Source: Parastagonospora avenae f. sp. tritici 18332-5
Lineage: Eukaryota > Ascomycota > Dothideomycetes > Pleosporales > Phaeosphaeriaceae
Direction: 5' to 3'
NCBI GenBank assembly: GCA_022559985.1
Contig: JAFJTR010000125.1
Location: 1-64,000 of the forward strand
DNA: 64,000 nucleotides
Positions 11,133-20,771 of the stretch are shown here, in pieces (position 1 is the first letter of the stretch; each line of letters begins with the position of its first letter). The translations under genes were made by a program, and so were the position numbers. The notes under the pieces are model-generated. The model was not told the origin of the DNA. It ran no database searches and saw only the letters and a list, made by a program, of their open reading frames with translations.

Positions 11133-11500
11133 CCAACACCTTACAAGACTGGAGCTGGATGAGAGACTGTTCACCTCGCTTGACCATGGTGTATGGTAAG
11201 CGCTATGCACAAGCGCGGCTATCAAGGTTCTTCTATCACACTACCGTTCGTTGTCTTCGAAGTTCAGCGGCATGGTGAGGGAGCTGATCATTTGCAAGGA
11301 ATCCTGGAAAACGAGCCCAATCACATAAGCAGTTCAGTGTTGCTGCCTGGGCGACACTCAACTCGTCCTGGCGCCAACATCAGCACTTGGTAGAAACCAC
11401 GCAACCACCTCGGCTTATGTAGCCATGTTCCATTAAATTACAACCCTTCTCTCAACACCTCTCTGATCCACTCTAATCTTCTATCACGACCTGCCTCATC

Positions 11501-13106
11501 ATGTTTGATGCAATTGCCTCAAAAGCATGGCCAGGGCTGTACACGAAACTGATCACAATCTTGACATGCGTAGTGGTTGCTACTGTGTCTGTGAAGCGAT
11601 GGCTGACCCGCCGTCATTTCGTACGCACTCATGGCTGCAAGCCTGTGTCAAGTTCGCTCAACAGAGACCCATTCCTCGGTATTGACGCGCTAGTCACAGG
11701 CTTTCGATACACTAAACAGCACAAAATTCTCGAATTGAATTGCGAGTTGTTCCGTGATCATGGCAACACATGGATGGTCAAGGAGCTTCATCACAGCTCC
11801 ATTGTCACTATTGAACCGGAAAACATCAAGACGATTCTGTCCCTCAAGTTTCAAGACTACGGCATTGCTTTTCGGCTTGCACCTTTCCAACCACTCCTTG
11901 GAGAAGGCATATTTGACACCGATGGCGAGCGATGGGCGTCTTCGCGCGCTCTCGTTCGTCCTAGTTTCACTCGCGAGCAGATCGCAGATTTGACATCGCT
12001 GGAAGACCTGATTCAAGACCTCTTTGCGTTGCTACCTCGTGATGGTAGAACCCTGGTGGACCTGCAGGATGCCTTCTTCCGTTATACCCTGGACAGTGCT
12101 ACCGAATTCTTATTTGGACAGGCAGTCGGCAGTCTGAAGGACAACTCATCCGATCACAAGTTTGCACAGTCATTTAAATATGCCCAGGAAGCGATCATAA
12201 CGCGAGGGACCCTGGGCCCGCTCAGCATGCTCTGTCGTGACCGCAAGGCCGATAAGTGCAATCGTATCTGCCGGAATTTTGCAAGACAATTCGTCGACGA
12301 TGCTATCCGTAGTTCCCAGGTAATCAAGCGAGACGAAGCACAAAGTGAAGCTGGGAAGCGCAAGAAGGTTATATTCTCTCATGAACTGGCATCGCGAACA
12401 GATGATCCTGAACGAATTCTGGACGAAGTAATGAATCTTCTGGTAGCTGGACGAGACACGACTGCCAGTCTCTTGAGCAATCTTTTCTTCATGCTCGCGA
12501 AGAACCCAGGGATATGGGAGAAATTGAGGACTGAAGTGGCCGTTTTGGAAGGACGCATCCCAACTTATGAAGATCTTCATAAGTTGAGGTATGTCAAATG
12601 CTGTGTTAACGAATGTAAGAAACCTCTCACGCTGCTTGATTGACTTATTTCCCGTCTTGTCAACCACGCTAACATAAGTAGCTCTACGCTTGCATCCCGT
12701 TGTACCACGCAATAGCCGAATGGCTATTCGAGATACCGTCCTCCCACTCGGAGGCGGCCCTAATGGACTTCAACCCGTATTCGTCCCAAAGGGAACGCAT
12801 GCGAGCTACAATCTATACGCGATGCACCGTCGCAAAGACATCTACGGTCCAGATGCAGACAACTTCCGCCCAGAGCGCTGGTTGGATGGCACATTGCAGC
12901 CTCGTTGGGGGTTTCTGCCATTCAATGGCGGACCACGCATTTGCATTGGCCAACGATTTGCCTTGACTGAAGCTGAATACGTCCTGGTGAGGATGGTACA
13001 GGAGTTCCGAACCTTGGAAAGTCAGGATGCGGGCCCATGGGAAGAGTCTTTGGCTTTGACGTTGTGTTCGAGGAATGGCACGAAAGTGTGTCTCACTGCT
13101 GCTTGA
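11501..13106 (+). CDS. Cytochrome P450, CYP52-like (alkane/fatty-acid hydroxylase type)
   Basis: Two exons, 11501-12614 and 12682-13106, encode 512 residues. A hydrophobic N-terminal anchor (about residues 15-32, LITILTCVVVATVSV) is followed by basic residues, as in ER-bound P450s. The I-helix oxygen-binding motif is AGRDTTAS. The intron falls inside the K-helix ExxR motif, and splicing gives NESLRLHP. Next come PERW and the haem loop FNGGPRICIGQRFAL, whose cysteine ligates haem. Overall pattern, including SRALVRPSF and the PVVPRNSR stretch, fits the CYP52 clan that omega-hydroxylates alkanes and fatty acids. The substrate cannot be read from sequence. There are no biosynthetic partners alongside. 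Confidence 0.9.
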
Positions 13107-14539
13107 ATCATACTATAGGGGAAACCACCAAGCGAAATATTTTGCATGTGCGGCTCTTCAAGACAATGGAAACACCAAACTCAACAATTACGCAACTGTA
13201 TCTCATGTGCAGGGAGGCAACAAAAGCACCTTGCGGTACGCATGCACGTATTATGTAAAGAGGGCGCCTGAGGATAAAGTCTAGTCATTTAAGAAAGTGC
13301 ATCCGACTTCTCCTTCAGTGGAGCCACTTGGTCGCTCGGTCATGATTCGGAAAAGCGGCAGTCGAAATCTCGCGTCGGCAAACCCACAGCACTACCACTC
13401 TAGGCAAGGATATTCAGGCACCGCTCCTGCCAAGTACAATGAAATGAGCTTACCTCGGTCTTGCCGCTTGTGGGCTGAGATGCGAGCATCGAAGGCTTGT
13501 TGTCGCAGCAATAAGTGACAGCCATGCAGCGATTTGCTTTTGTCGTTGACCAGGCAATCGACCACGTACATATTTCCTTTTTCGCAAGCCGGATGTTGAC
13601 AACACGGCTGGCAGTTACAGTAGGCGTGGTATCTTAAGCGAAGCCGCAATCGCAATGAAGTTTTTATTTAGACATCGAGAAGCCTGCACAACCACGGGCT
13701 GTACAGTTCAGAAACGCTAATGTAGCCTCATGCATGATCCACCAGCCTTACAGGCTTCTCGAGCGTTGTTATCACCTTCCATAACAATCGAAGGCAGATG
13801 TTCTCACACATTCTTGTGTGCCAGGAGAGAGCCCCAAAGGACGCCTTGGTTATGTGCACCGACAGCAGTCAAAGTTTCATGAACAGATGGGAACGCTGAC
13901 ATCGCAAAACCGCAAGTGTCGCAAAACCGGTGAACGTGAGGAGTATAAACTCGTGCAGCTCACTCGGAGACTCCTGCTAGATCGGCTACAAGGGGCCTGG
14001 TCGCGGAAAAGATGAAAGCTGAACATTCGACGCAAGCCACCACGCTCTGGATCCGAATTGCTGCTAGCGTCACCTCGAGGCTCCTTCAAATTTGTGCAAC
14101 GTATACACTTCATTGGGTAATACACGATGGTTACTCAAGCGGGATGCTAGCCGTCCGAGAGTCGACAAGCTCCCCAATACCAAGCTCTTGGATTGCCGCC
14201 AAAGGATTGTAGCGCATGGCAATGTGGGAAAGCCACGGCTGAGTTTTGTGCATAGTTGAGTGCCTCGGAGAGGAATTTCGCTTGCGAGTCCACGATGGGA
14301 ATGCCGCGCTCCTTGGTATGGTTTCTATAAGGAACCATCCGCGCTGTTCTGGTGTTTTGGTGTGCTAGTCCTTTCGTCTCATGACATGACATTACATTCG
14401 CTGTAAATAAATATACTTGCTTTACACGACTACATCCAACCAACGCCGTCTAGCTCTGAATACATACAATAGTCTCGCCGGACTAGCCAATCGAGAACTG
14501 CCGAATTCGTCCCGATTCCTTACATTCTTGTCGATCACC
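13107..14539. other. Intergenic, nothing recognised
   Basis: About 1.4 kb after the P450 with no frame that shows a family motif or typical exon structure. A short direct repeat, CGCAAAACCG, occurs twice near 13903-13928. Confidence 0.5.
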
Positions 14540-14893
14540 ATGACTGCACGCATAGGCGGCCTATCGACTGCAGTAATCGCAGTCATTGCAGTGGGCGGAG
14601 TGGCCGTCCTTTTAGCTGCTATCACCATCAGTGCATGGTGTTGCGACCTTCCGGCCAAACGACGACGCCGTAAGGCTATCAAGAATGGAGGAAGGATAAG
14701 CCCTGACATGGACGAAGTCGACGTGGAGAAGAATGAGCCAACCGTCTCAGTGACCGCAATCGACAGTCAGGTCAACCAGATTAGCAAGAACGGTCAAGAC
14801 ACACGCGCCCCTTCGCCTGTGTGCCGATGCGAACATCCCAGTCTTCCACCATCGCCTCAAATTACAATACAACCACCGCGAATCGGACCATAA
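14540..14893 (+). CDS. Small single-pass membrane protein, unknown function
   Basis: An ATG in a favourable context (TCACCATGACT) opens a 117-residue frame. Residues 8-34 form one hydrophobic segment rich in Ala, Val and Ile. A Cys-Cys pair and a basic cluster (KRRRRKAIK) follow directly, which predicts an N-out, C-in topology. The remaining 70 residues are acidic then Ser/Pro-rich and probably disordered. No family is recognised. The ordered membrane-plus-basic-stop pattern favours a real gene, but it stands alone in a 2.6-kb gap and may be a chance frame. The longer frame from 14417 has no better start context. Confidence 0.4.
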   Translation: MTARIGGLSTAVIAVIAVGGVAVLLAAITISAWCCDLPAKRRRRKAIKNGGRISPDMDEVDVEKNEPTVSVTAIDSQVNQISKNGQDTRAPSPVCRCEHPSLPPSPQITIQPPRIGP

Positions 14894-15732
14894 TCTTGTA
14901 CCGATCAAACAAGCCGAATACTTCCGCAAGGAGTGGAAGCTCTGCACCGTGGAATTTGCTGACGCAAGCTTCGAGTCACATACGACATGTTTGCATCCAC
15001 CAGAGCTGAAACAAGACTTGTAAAGGGAATGGAACAGAGTCAAGAGGGACATCAAACGACGCGGCGATTCGACCTTGCTTGGATTGCCCTTCATGCGCTG
15101 TCGACACAGCGTATGTAAAATACCAGGCGTCTATGTTGCAATGTGGCTAAGGTCACATGTACCAGTTGTCATGGACAAAGTTGGGCTATACTGAATGGAA
15201 AGTCTGACGTGGCTCGCTCAATACAATCGGAGTGTCCGATGAAGGCTTATTCAGTGGACGGTGGACGTAAGGCGTACCCACGAACGTGCCACTTGTCGGC
15301 TCACGACTACTGGCAGAAGCGCATAAGCTCTATTACAAGCTTAGTGATCTGCGCATCTTGAACAGCATCATTCGCAGGAAGCTGGTATCATGACGAGCTA
15401 GAACGGCTGCCTAAGATAATAGATGTAGACCGTCGCAACACTGCTGTACTTAGTCATAAGCACTAAAGAAGCTAGGCCTCCCTCAGCTCCCAATTTCAAA
15501 ACTTTGCTACCTGCGGCTTTCCTTAACAAGGAAAATTAAGTAGTTCCCGTGCGGATGATGCGCAAGTCTTACAAAAGTTCCTGGCAATGAGGCTGTGTTA
15601 TAAACCGTATTGACCATAAAGCAAATGGTCCAAACAGTATAAATGGGAACATCAAGACGCATCGAAAGACCTCCATTATCAACTCTGAACTCATAGTGCC
15701 ATACCTTATACTCAGAAATACACAGCTTCAAA
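14894..15732. other. Intergenic, upstream region of the aldolase
   Basis: No gene recognised. The 3' part holds a TATA box 90 bp before the next start codon. Confidence 0.5.
15638..15643 (+). promoter_or_regulatory. TATA box of the HpcH/HpaI aldolase gene
   Basis: TATAAA lies 90 bp upstream of the start codon at 15733, in a normal position for a fungal promoter. Confidence 0.5.
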
Positions 15733-16801
15733 ATGGCAAACTTCACTCCCTACAACGAGCAGAAAGCACTGCATACTGACGCGAAGTACCGGTCAGCAAT
15801 ATTGACACAGCCCGCGAACCTAAGAAAAGCGCTCGCAGACGCTCAAGCAGATGCAAGCAAAACACTTGTGGGTATCGCCCATGGTATTCCCAGTGTATTT
15901 GTAACAAAACTCATCGCTTCACGGAAACCAGATTTCGTCTGGATAGACGTGGAGCATGGAATGTTCAATCGCCTGGAACTCCACGACGCCGTTCAAGCTG
16001 CTCAACACCACTCAGAAGGTCATTCCATGGTAGTCGTCAGAGTTCCCAAGCATGATGAGATAAGTCTGACAACGGCATTGGATGCCGGCGCAGCCGGGAT
16101 TATCATCCCTCATTGCGAAAGCGCTGAGGAGGTCGAGGCATTCAAGAAAGAGACATTTTTCGGTACGATCCTGAATCACGCACTTTTGCAGTGTTACTGA
16201 TACCAGCAGGACCTATTGGACAACGATCTTTCAGCCCATGGACATTCACACCGGGCTTGACTTCCTCGCTGTAAGCAAGAACACTCACTGCACACTTGCA
16301 CACTGCATACGAGACATGCACTAAAACCATACCCCAATAAACAGCTACCCGAACGATCCATACAACATCGCAACTGCCAACAACCACATCTGTATCATTC
16401 CCCAAATCGAATCCGTCAAAGGCCTAGCAAACATCGAAGCCATCGCCGCCGTCCCCGGCATCTCAGGCCTAATGTTCGGCCCAGGAGACTACATGATCGA
16501 CGCCGGTATCGACCTTTCTTCCGCTCTCAACGGCAACCCCGCGCCCGAATTTGTCGAAGCCATGGGCACATTCGGCGCAGCGGCTGCGAAGAACAATCTT
16601 CCGGTTTTTGGAGGTGCTTTGTCGCTTGATCAGATTCCTATGCTGATTCAGACTGGTGCCAGGGCCATTTGTGTGCAGTTTGATGTTTGGGCGTTTAGTA
16701 GGATGATTGAAGATTCGCTGAATCAGGCGAAGGGGTATAGGAAGCAGTTTGAGGGTAACAAGAGTGCTGGACTGATGAATGGGCATGGCAAGTCTGGGTA
16801 G
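15733..16801 (+). CDS. HpcH/HpaI family aldolase
   Basis: Three exons (15733-16162, 16210-16270, 16345-16801) encode 315 residues. The fold is marked by DFVWIDVEHGMFN, whose Glu and His belong to the family active site; by AGAAGIIIPHCESAEEV; and by GLMFGPGDYMIDAG, with the GPxD motif. These class II, metal-dependent enzymes cleave or form 2-keto-3-deoxy acids such as 2,4-dihydroxyhept-2-ene-1,7-dioate or 2-keto-3-deoxyrhamnonate. The substrate here is not predictable. Exon 2 is short (61 bp), and splicing restores GPIGQRSFSPW, a conserved stretch of the family. A TATA box lies 90 bp upstream. The next gene is an unrelated SDR on the same strand. Confidence 0.88.
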
Positions 16802-17512
16802 TTCGTCCGTGGGATAATAGCTGTTACTTTGTAGACATCAAATTCAAGAGTACCTATCCATGCGATGTGCGGTTCAAAATATGACGCTTGACAGCGCAAC
16901 CTGCAATGTAGGAAGTCAAGAGCGCTGCGAGATCATGAAGATAAGTCAAATAAGATGGGTATGAGCCTTTTTGTTCGCTATTGCTAATCCAAACATTCTG
17001 TCGCCAGAATATTACTGGGGCCAAAACGTCCGTCCAAAGGCGCGCGCACTTCCGCGCAGTTTTGTCAGTGTTAAACAAACTAGGTAGGTATGGAGTGAAT
17101 TTCGTCCTTTGAAGTTAGCTTATGCTACTCCCCCACTTCCCGACATCCCTTTTCATTACACCCACAATCTCAATCAGGTTTTGCTTAACCACAGTTCGTG
17201 AACTGATCATTGTGGTATTTAGCGCTCAGCCATGATTGATTAACAGAGGCCTATACTGATCTGGCTTGGTAGGAATAATTGCTGGTGTAATGACAGTCTG
17301 GTGCTGTCCCGAAGCATCGAGTTGTACCGGACGAAAACACATTTTTGAGCTCATACTATAAATCAGCAACCACAGCACCTATATAAGATGAGAAAACCAA
17401 GCACTTTTATTTTTTAGACACTTCTTCCTGCATTCCATCCTCACAGTTTCTCCTTCTCATCCTTGATAGGCCTCTTTTTCGACCGAACCAGCGAAGCTCT
17501 ATCATCGCCATA
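16802..17512. other. Intergenic, promoter of the SDR gene
   Basis: No gene recognised in 711 bp. TATATAAG at 17380-17387 is 126 bp upstream of the SDR start codon, and a T-rich tract follows at 17408-17415. Confidence 0.5.
17380..17387 (+). promoter_or_regulatory. TATA box of the SDR gene
   Basis: TATATAAG sits 126 bp before the start codon and is followed by a pyrimidine-rich leader, a typical fungal core promoter. Confidence 0.55.
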
Positions 17513-18536
17513 ATGGACCAGAAAACCTGTCTCGTCACTGGGTGCTCCGATGGAGGAATCGGCCCTGCAATTGTCGAAGCCTTCAAGAATGAAGGCTATC
17601 ACGTCTTCGCTACAGCACGCTCGCCAACCAAAATCCTGCAAGCACTGCACTCGGACCCAAATGTCACTGTGCTTGCACTTGACGTTACGTTGACCGAATC
17701 CATCACTGCAGCAGCCGCCGCAGTATTTGAAAAGACCGGAGGCAAGCTCGACGTCCTGATCAACAACGCTGGCCATGGCCTCAGCATGCCCGCGCTCGAT
17801 ACGTCCATTGAACAAGCCAAGCAACTCTTCAACGCGAATTTCTTCGGCGTGTTGGAGATGATTCAGATATTCAGCCACATGCTCATCAGATCCAAGGGTG
17901 TTATAGTCAACAATGCCTCCGTGGGCGCATACCATCCCTTCCCTTTCATCAGTGTGTTTCCCAACACCGTCCTCAGGACAGACTCCTTTAGCTGACTACA
18001 TTCAGCTATCTATCAAGCCTCCAAAGCCGCACTCATCACCGCAGGCGAAGGCTGGCGTCTCGAGCTCGCGCCGCTGGGAGTCCGCGTCATTACGCTTGTA
18101 ACAGGCGGCATAGCGACGAAGTTTGTGGCCAATTTGAACGCGCTCGACTTACCCGAGAAATCTTACTACAGGTGCGTAGAGGATATCATCGCCGAGCAGC
18201 CGGAACATATTCCGTTCAGTATGGCGCCGGAGAAATTTGCGCTCGATGTGTTGCAGAGGGTGGAGATGGGTAGTGCGGGTAAGTATTGGGCTGGTGGTGG
18301 TACGGTTATGATGCGTGTGGCGTTGTGGATGCTGCCCCAGGCGTTGTTGGTAAGTGGTCGTGTTGTAGATTTGAGGTTTGAAGGTGCTAACGTTTGGGTT
18401 GTAGGATGTTATTTCGATGATGCCGAAGTCGTTTGCGAAGAGGTTGAAGGAGCATCGTGATACTGTGGATGAGAATGATGGGAAGTTGGCAGCTGAGGGT
18501 TTGAAGCAAGCTTTGATGGAAGGGCATGGGCAGTGA
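17513..18536 (+). CDS. Short-chain dehydrogenase/reductase, AYR1-like
   Basis: Exons 17513-17951, 18006-18349 and 18405-18536 encode 304 residues. The N-terminal Rossmann motif is TGCSDGGIG, with TARS after the second strand, suggesting NADPH preference. The NNAG motif is present. The catalytic YxxxK is YQASK, restored by the first splice, and the catalytic Ser lies in NNASVG. After the core the protein continues with an amphipathic C-terminus, as in Ayr1-type 1-acyl-dihydroxyacetone-phosphate reductases of lipid droplets and ER. Substrate assignment is inference from the family. It converges with the next gene, leaving only 66 bp. Confidence 0.88.
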
Positions 18537-18602
18537 CCAGAGGCGCCGGGGGAAGAGAAGTGTGGATGAGAAACTCGTTCATCTGTTTGAATGTGATATG
18601 GC

Positions 18603-19268
18603 TCATTCCGCCTGTGATCTTCGCCTCGTGACTGAAGCCTTGAAGCACTTCTGATACCTCTCCAAATCAAAGTTCCCATCCTCCAACTCCCTACTCTCCG
18701 GATGCCCTGCCCAGCAAAACGCCCGACACCCTCTAACCACCTCACCGCCCTCCAAAACCGCATCACACTCAACCCAAGTATACGCAGCAGTCTCGTAAGC
18801 AGCCAGACGATTGAAGTGCTCTTCCGAGGTCACTTTCCACACGCGTCCTATCACTTTACCAGAGTCGCTGGGTATCGGGGCGGGATAGATGCCCCACATC
18901 TTCACCTGAAAGCCTGAGATGGTAGCGGGGCGCATGATGGTGGGAGGGAAGGGGAGATGGAGGACTGATTGGAGGACTGATTGGAGGACTTCGGGGTCTG
19001 TGAGGGTGCCGTAGAGGAACATGTGACAGAGATGGAAGGGGGCAGTGGATACTTCCACCTTTGTTCCTACTTGTGATTGTAGAAGCTTGTCGCCTAAAGT
19101 ACCAAAATCTGAACTTCTGGAGGCGATCGACTTCGATGGCTTTGGGGGTTGTCGAGGCGGCGGAGGCAAAGGTGGAGGTGGAGGGATTTCCGTTGCATCT
19201 GGTGGCCGCGATTCATTCATAGCTGAAGCAATCCACCGCGCGATCCAAACTCCCGCTCTTGATATCAA
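18603..19268 (-). CDS. AIG2/gamma-glutamylcyclotransferase-like protein
   Basis: A single exon encodes 221 residues. The C-terminal two thirds carry the GGCT-like signature MFLYGTLTDPEV (the YGTL loop binds substrate), then FQVKMWGIYPAPIP and later a Glu in YTWVECDAVL. Fungal members are usually uncharacterised; some act on gamma-glutamyl amines. The first ~75 residues include PPPPPLPPPP and look disordered, so an inner ATG (MNESRPPD) is also possible. A 12-bp DNA repeat makes LQSVLQSVL inside the domain, next to the YGTL loop. It is tail-to-tail with the SDR gene and divergent from the secreted Ser/Thr-rich protein. Confidence 0.8.
   Translation of the reverse strand: MISRAGVWIARWIASAMNESRPPDATEIPPPPPLPPPPRQPPKPSKSIASRSSDFGTLGDKLLQSQVGTKVEVSTAPFHLCHMFLYGTLTDPEVLQSVLQSVLHLPFPPTIMRPATISGFQVKMWGIYPAPIPSDSGKVIGRVWKVTSEEHFNRLAAYETAAYTWVECDAVLEGGEVVRGCRAFCWAGHPESRELEDGNFDLERYQKCFKASVTRRRSQAE
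18959..18990. repeat. 12-bp tandem repeat inside the GGCT-like gene
   Basis: The unit GGAGGACTGATT occurs about 2.6 times. Because 12 bp is four codons, the repeat inserts or removes LQSV units without breaking the frame. Confidence 0.8.
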
Positions 19269-19751
19269 GCGGATTCAATAAATTCCAGATTAGTAGTGAG
19301 GAGTGCACCGATGATAGGCTCACAGACCGCAGACCACTGGGGGCTGGTAAGCGCGCAAAAATTATTGTGGTTGTCTTAAGAGACCATAATTCATTCGAAA
19401 CAACGTGCGATAAACGCGCAATCATAATACAGGTTCTATCACGGCCTAGACGGCGGAATATGGAATTGATTGCGCGTGGGTGGAGAGGTTTGGTGCACAA
19501 CTCCAGAACATCAAGTTTCTTAGCGTCCTTCCAGCCACACGCGACCAACCACCGCATTTCCCTGCCACCATCGATTACGCACCACAAGCCGCCGTGATGA
19601 ACATCTTTAACATTTCTACACTCGGTGCTACACCTCGCAAGTCCCTGTCAACGATCAACGATCCGCAACCGTCACTCTCCTTCATTCTTCAACGGACACT
19701 AGCGCGAAAGACCAACATTCATCCCAGCATCACATCTTTACATCCATCATC
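19269..19751. promoter_or_regulatory. Divergent upstream region
   Basis: 483 bp between the divergent GGCT-like gene and the secreted-protein gene. The 3' half is C-rich and T-rich, like a fungal 5' leader. No specific site is called. Confidence 0.4.
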
Positions 19752-20357
19752 ATGCTGTTCAACACCCAACACTTCGCCGTTCTTGCCAGCATCTCAATAT
19801 TCGCCAATGCGCTGCCATTCGACACACCTCGCCACATTGTCCCGCGACAAAAGAACTATTCAGTTATCAATGTCGACGGCGGATCATCGAGCGATGCTGC
19901 GCAAGCAACGACAATTGTCAAGTCAACCAAGACTGTCGAAGTCATCAACCCTGGACCGACTGTTACTCAGGAGATCACTACCACCGTCTTGAGCGTCGCT
20001 CCAGCACCGACTCCAAAAAGCTCGACTTCGGATCGCAAGACGAGTGCGCCATCATCTACCATCACCTCATCTCCAACTGTCATCACATCGTCTTCCGCTG
20101 TCACAAGCAGCAGCTCGAACTCGAAACCAGTTGAGACGCCAAAGCCTATCTTCGTTACAATCACGGTACCGAAGGATGATGGACCGACCGAGTACTATGA
20201 TAATGGACTCTGGCATACATCGTACCGCGTCAAGACGTTTAAAGCTGCCGTTGCTACATCAGCATCCTCGGCATCCATGTCAAGCACAATTGTCGCTCCC
20301 ATTCTGGAGACTTCAGCGCCGTCATACAACGTGACGACCTTCCAGCAGTATGCATAG
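19752..20357 (+). CDS. Secreted Ser/Thr-rich protein, unknown function
   Basis: 201 residues. Residues 1-20 form a signal peptide (hydrophobic FAVLASISIFANA with likely cleavage before LPFD). A dibasic-like HIVPRQK site shortly after suggests Kex2-type processing. The body is rich in Ser and Thr with clusters such as TSSSSNS and several Pro, as expected for heavy O-glycosylation. Near the C-terminus are GPTEYYDNGLWHTSYRV and a run of Ser/Ala. There are no cysteines in the mature part, so it is not a cysteine-rich effector. No GPI signal is obvious. It is likely extracellular or wall-associated; function is unknown. Confidence 0.7.
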   Translation: MLFNTQHFAVLASISIFANALPFDTPRHIVPRQKNYSVINVDGGSSSDAAQATTIVKSTKTVEVINPGPTVTQEITTTVLSVAPAPTPKSSTSDRKTSAPSSTITSSPTVITSSSAVTSSSSNSKPVETPKPIFVTITVPKDDGPTEYYDNGLWHTSYRVKTFKAAVATSASSASMSSTIVAPILETSAPSYNVTTFQQYA

Positions 20358-20771
20358 GTCTGCATTTGCTGAAGCTGTATTACTTTCACGACACAGTCTA
20401 GGGATCGGTGTTGGTTGTTTTCTTGATTAATGGAGTACGCGATGCATGTGCAACGGGTTATGGGTATGGGTACGGGTACGGCAACATGGTAACGGTTTCG
20501 GGACGCATTATAATGGAGTCTCTGGAGCAGCGCATATACATAAATACGCGCAAAGTAGATAATTATCATATGAAATCATAATGAATATATTCAAGATGAG
20601 TTCCAGTGCTGCTCTGGGTGATGGTGGTAGGTAGAGACGAATCCGATGACGCAGCTAGAAGGGGACATAGCTTCTGCCTGCCAAGCGGGTGGCCGCTCAC
20701 GACCAACGGGCGTTGCCTAACGTTGACCAGCTCTCCACAACCCCGGACTCTCCACCCAAGACAATAATACA

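Noticed and set aside
11501..20357. Possible secondary-metabolite or catabolic cluster (P450, aldolase, SDR)
   Set aside because: No backbone synthase, regulator or dedicated transporter is present, and the genes are separated by large gaps, so co-function is not supported.
20459..20480. GGGTATGGGTACGGGTACGG, telomere-like at first sight
   Set aside because: It lacks the TTAGGG unit and is a short imperfect GGGTAY repeat in a 3' flank.
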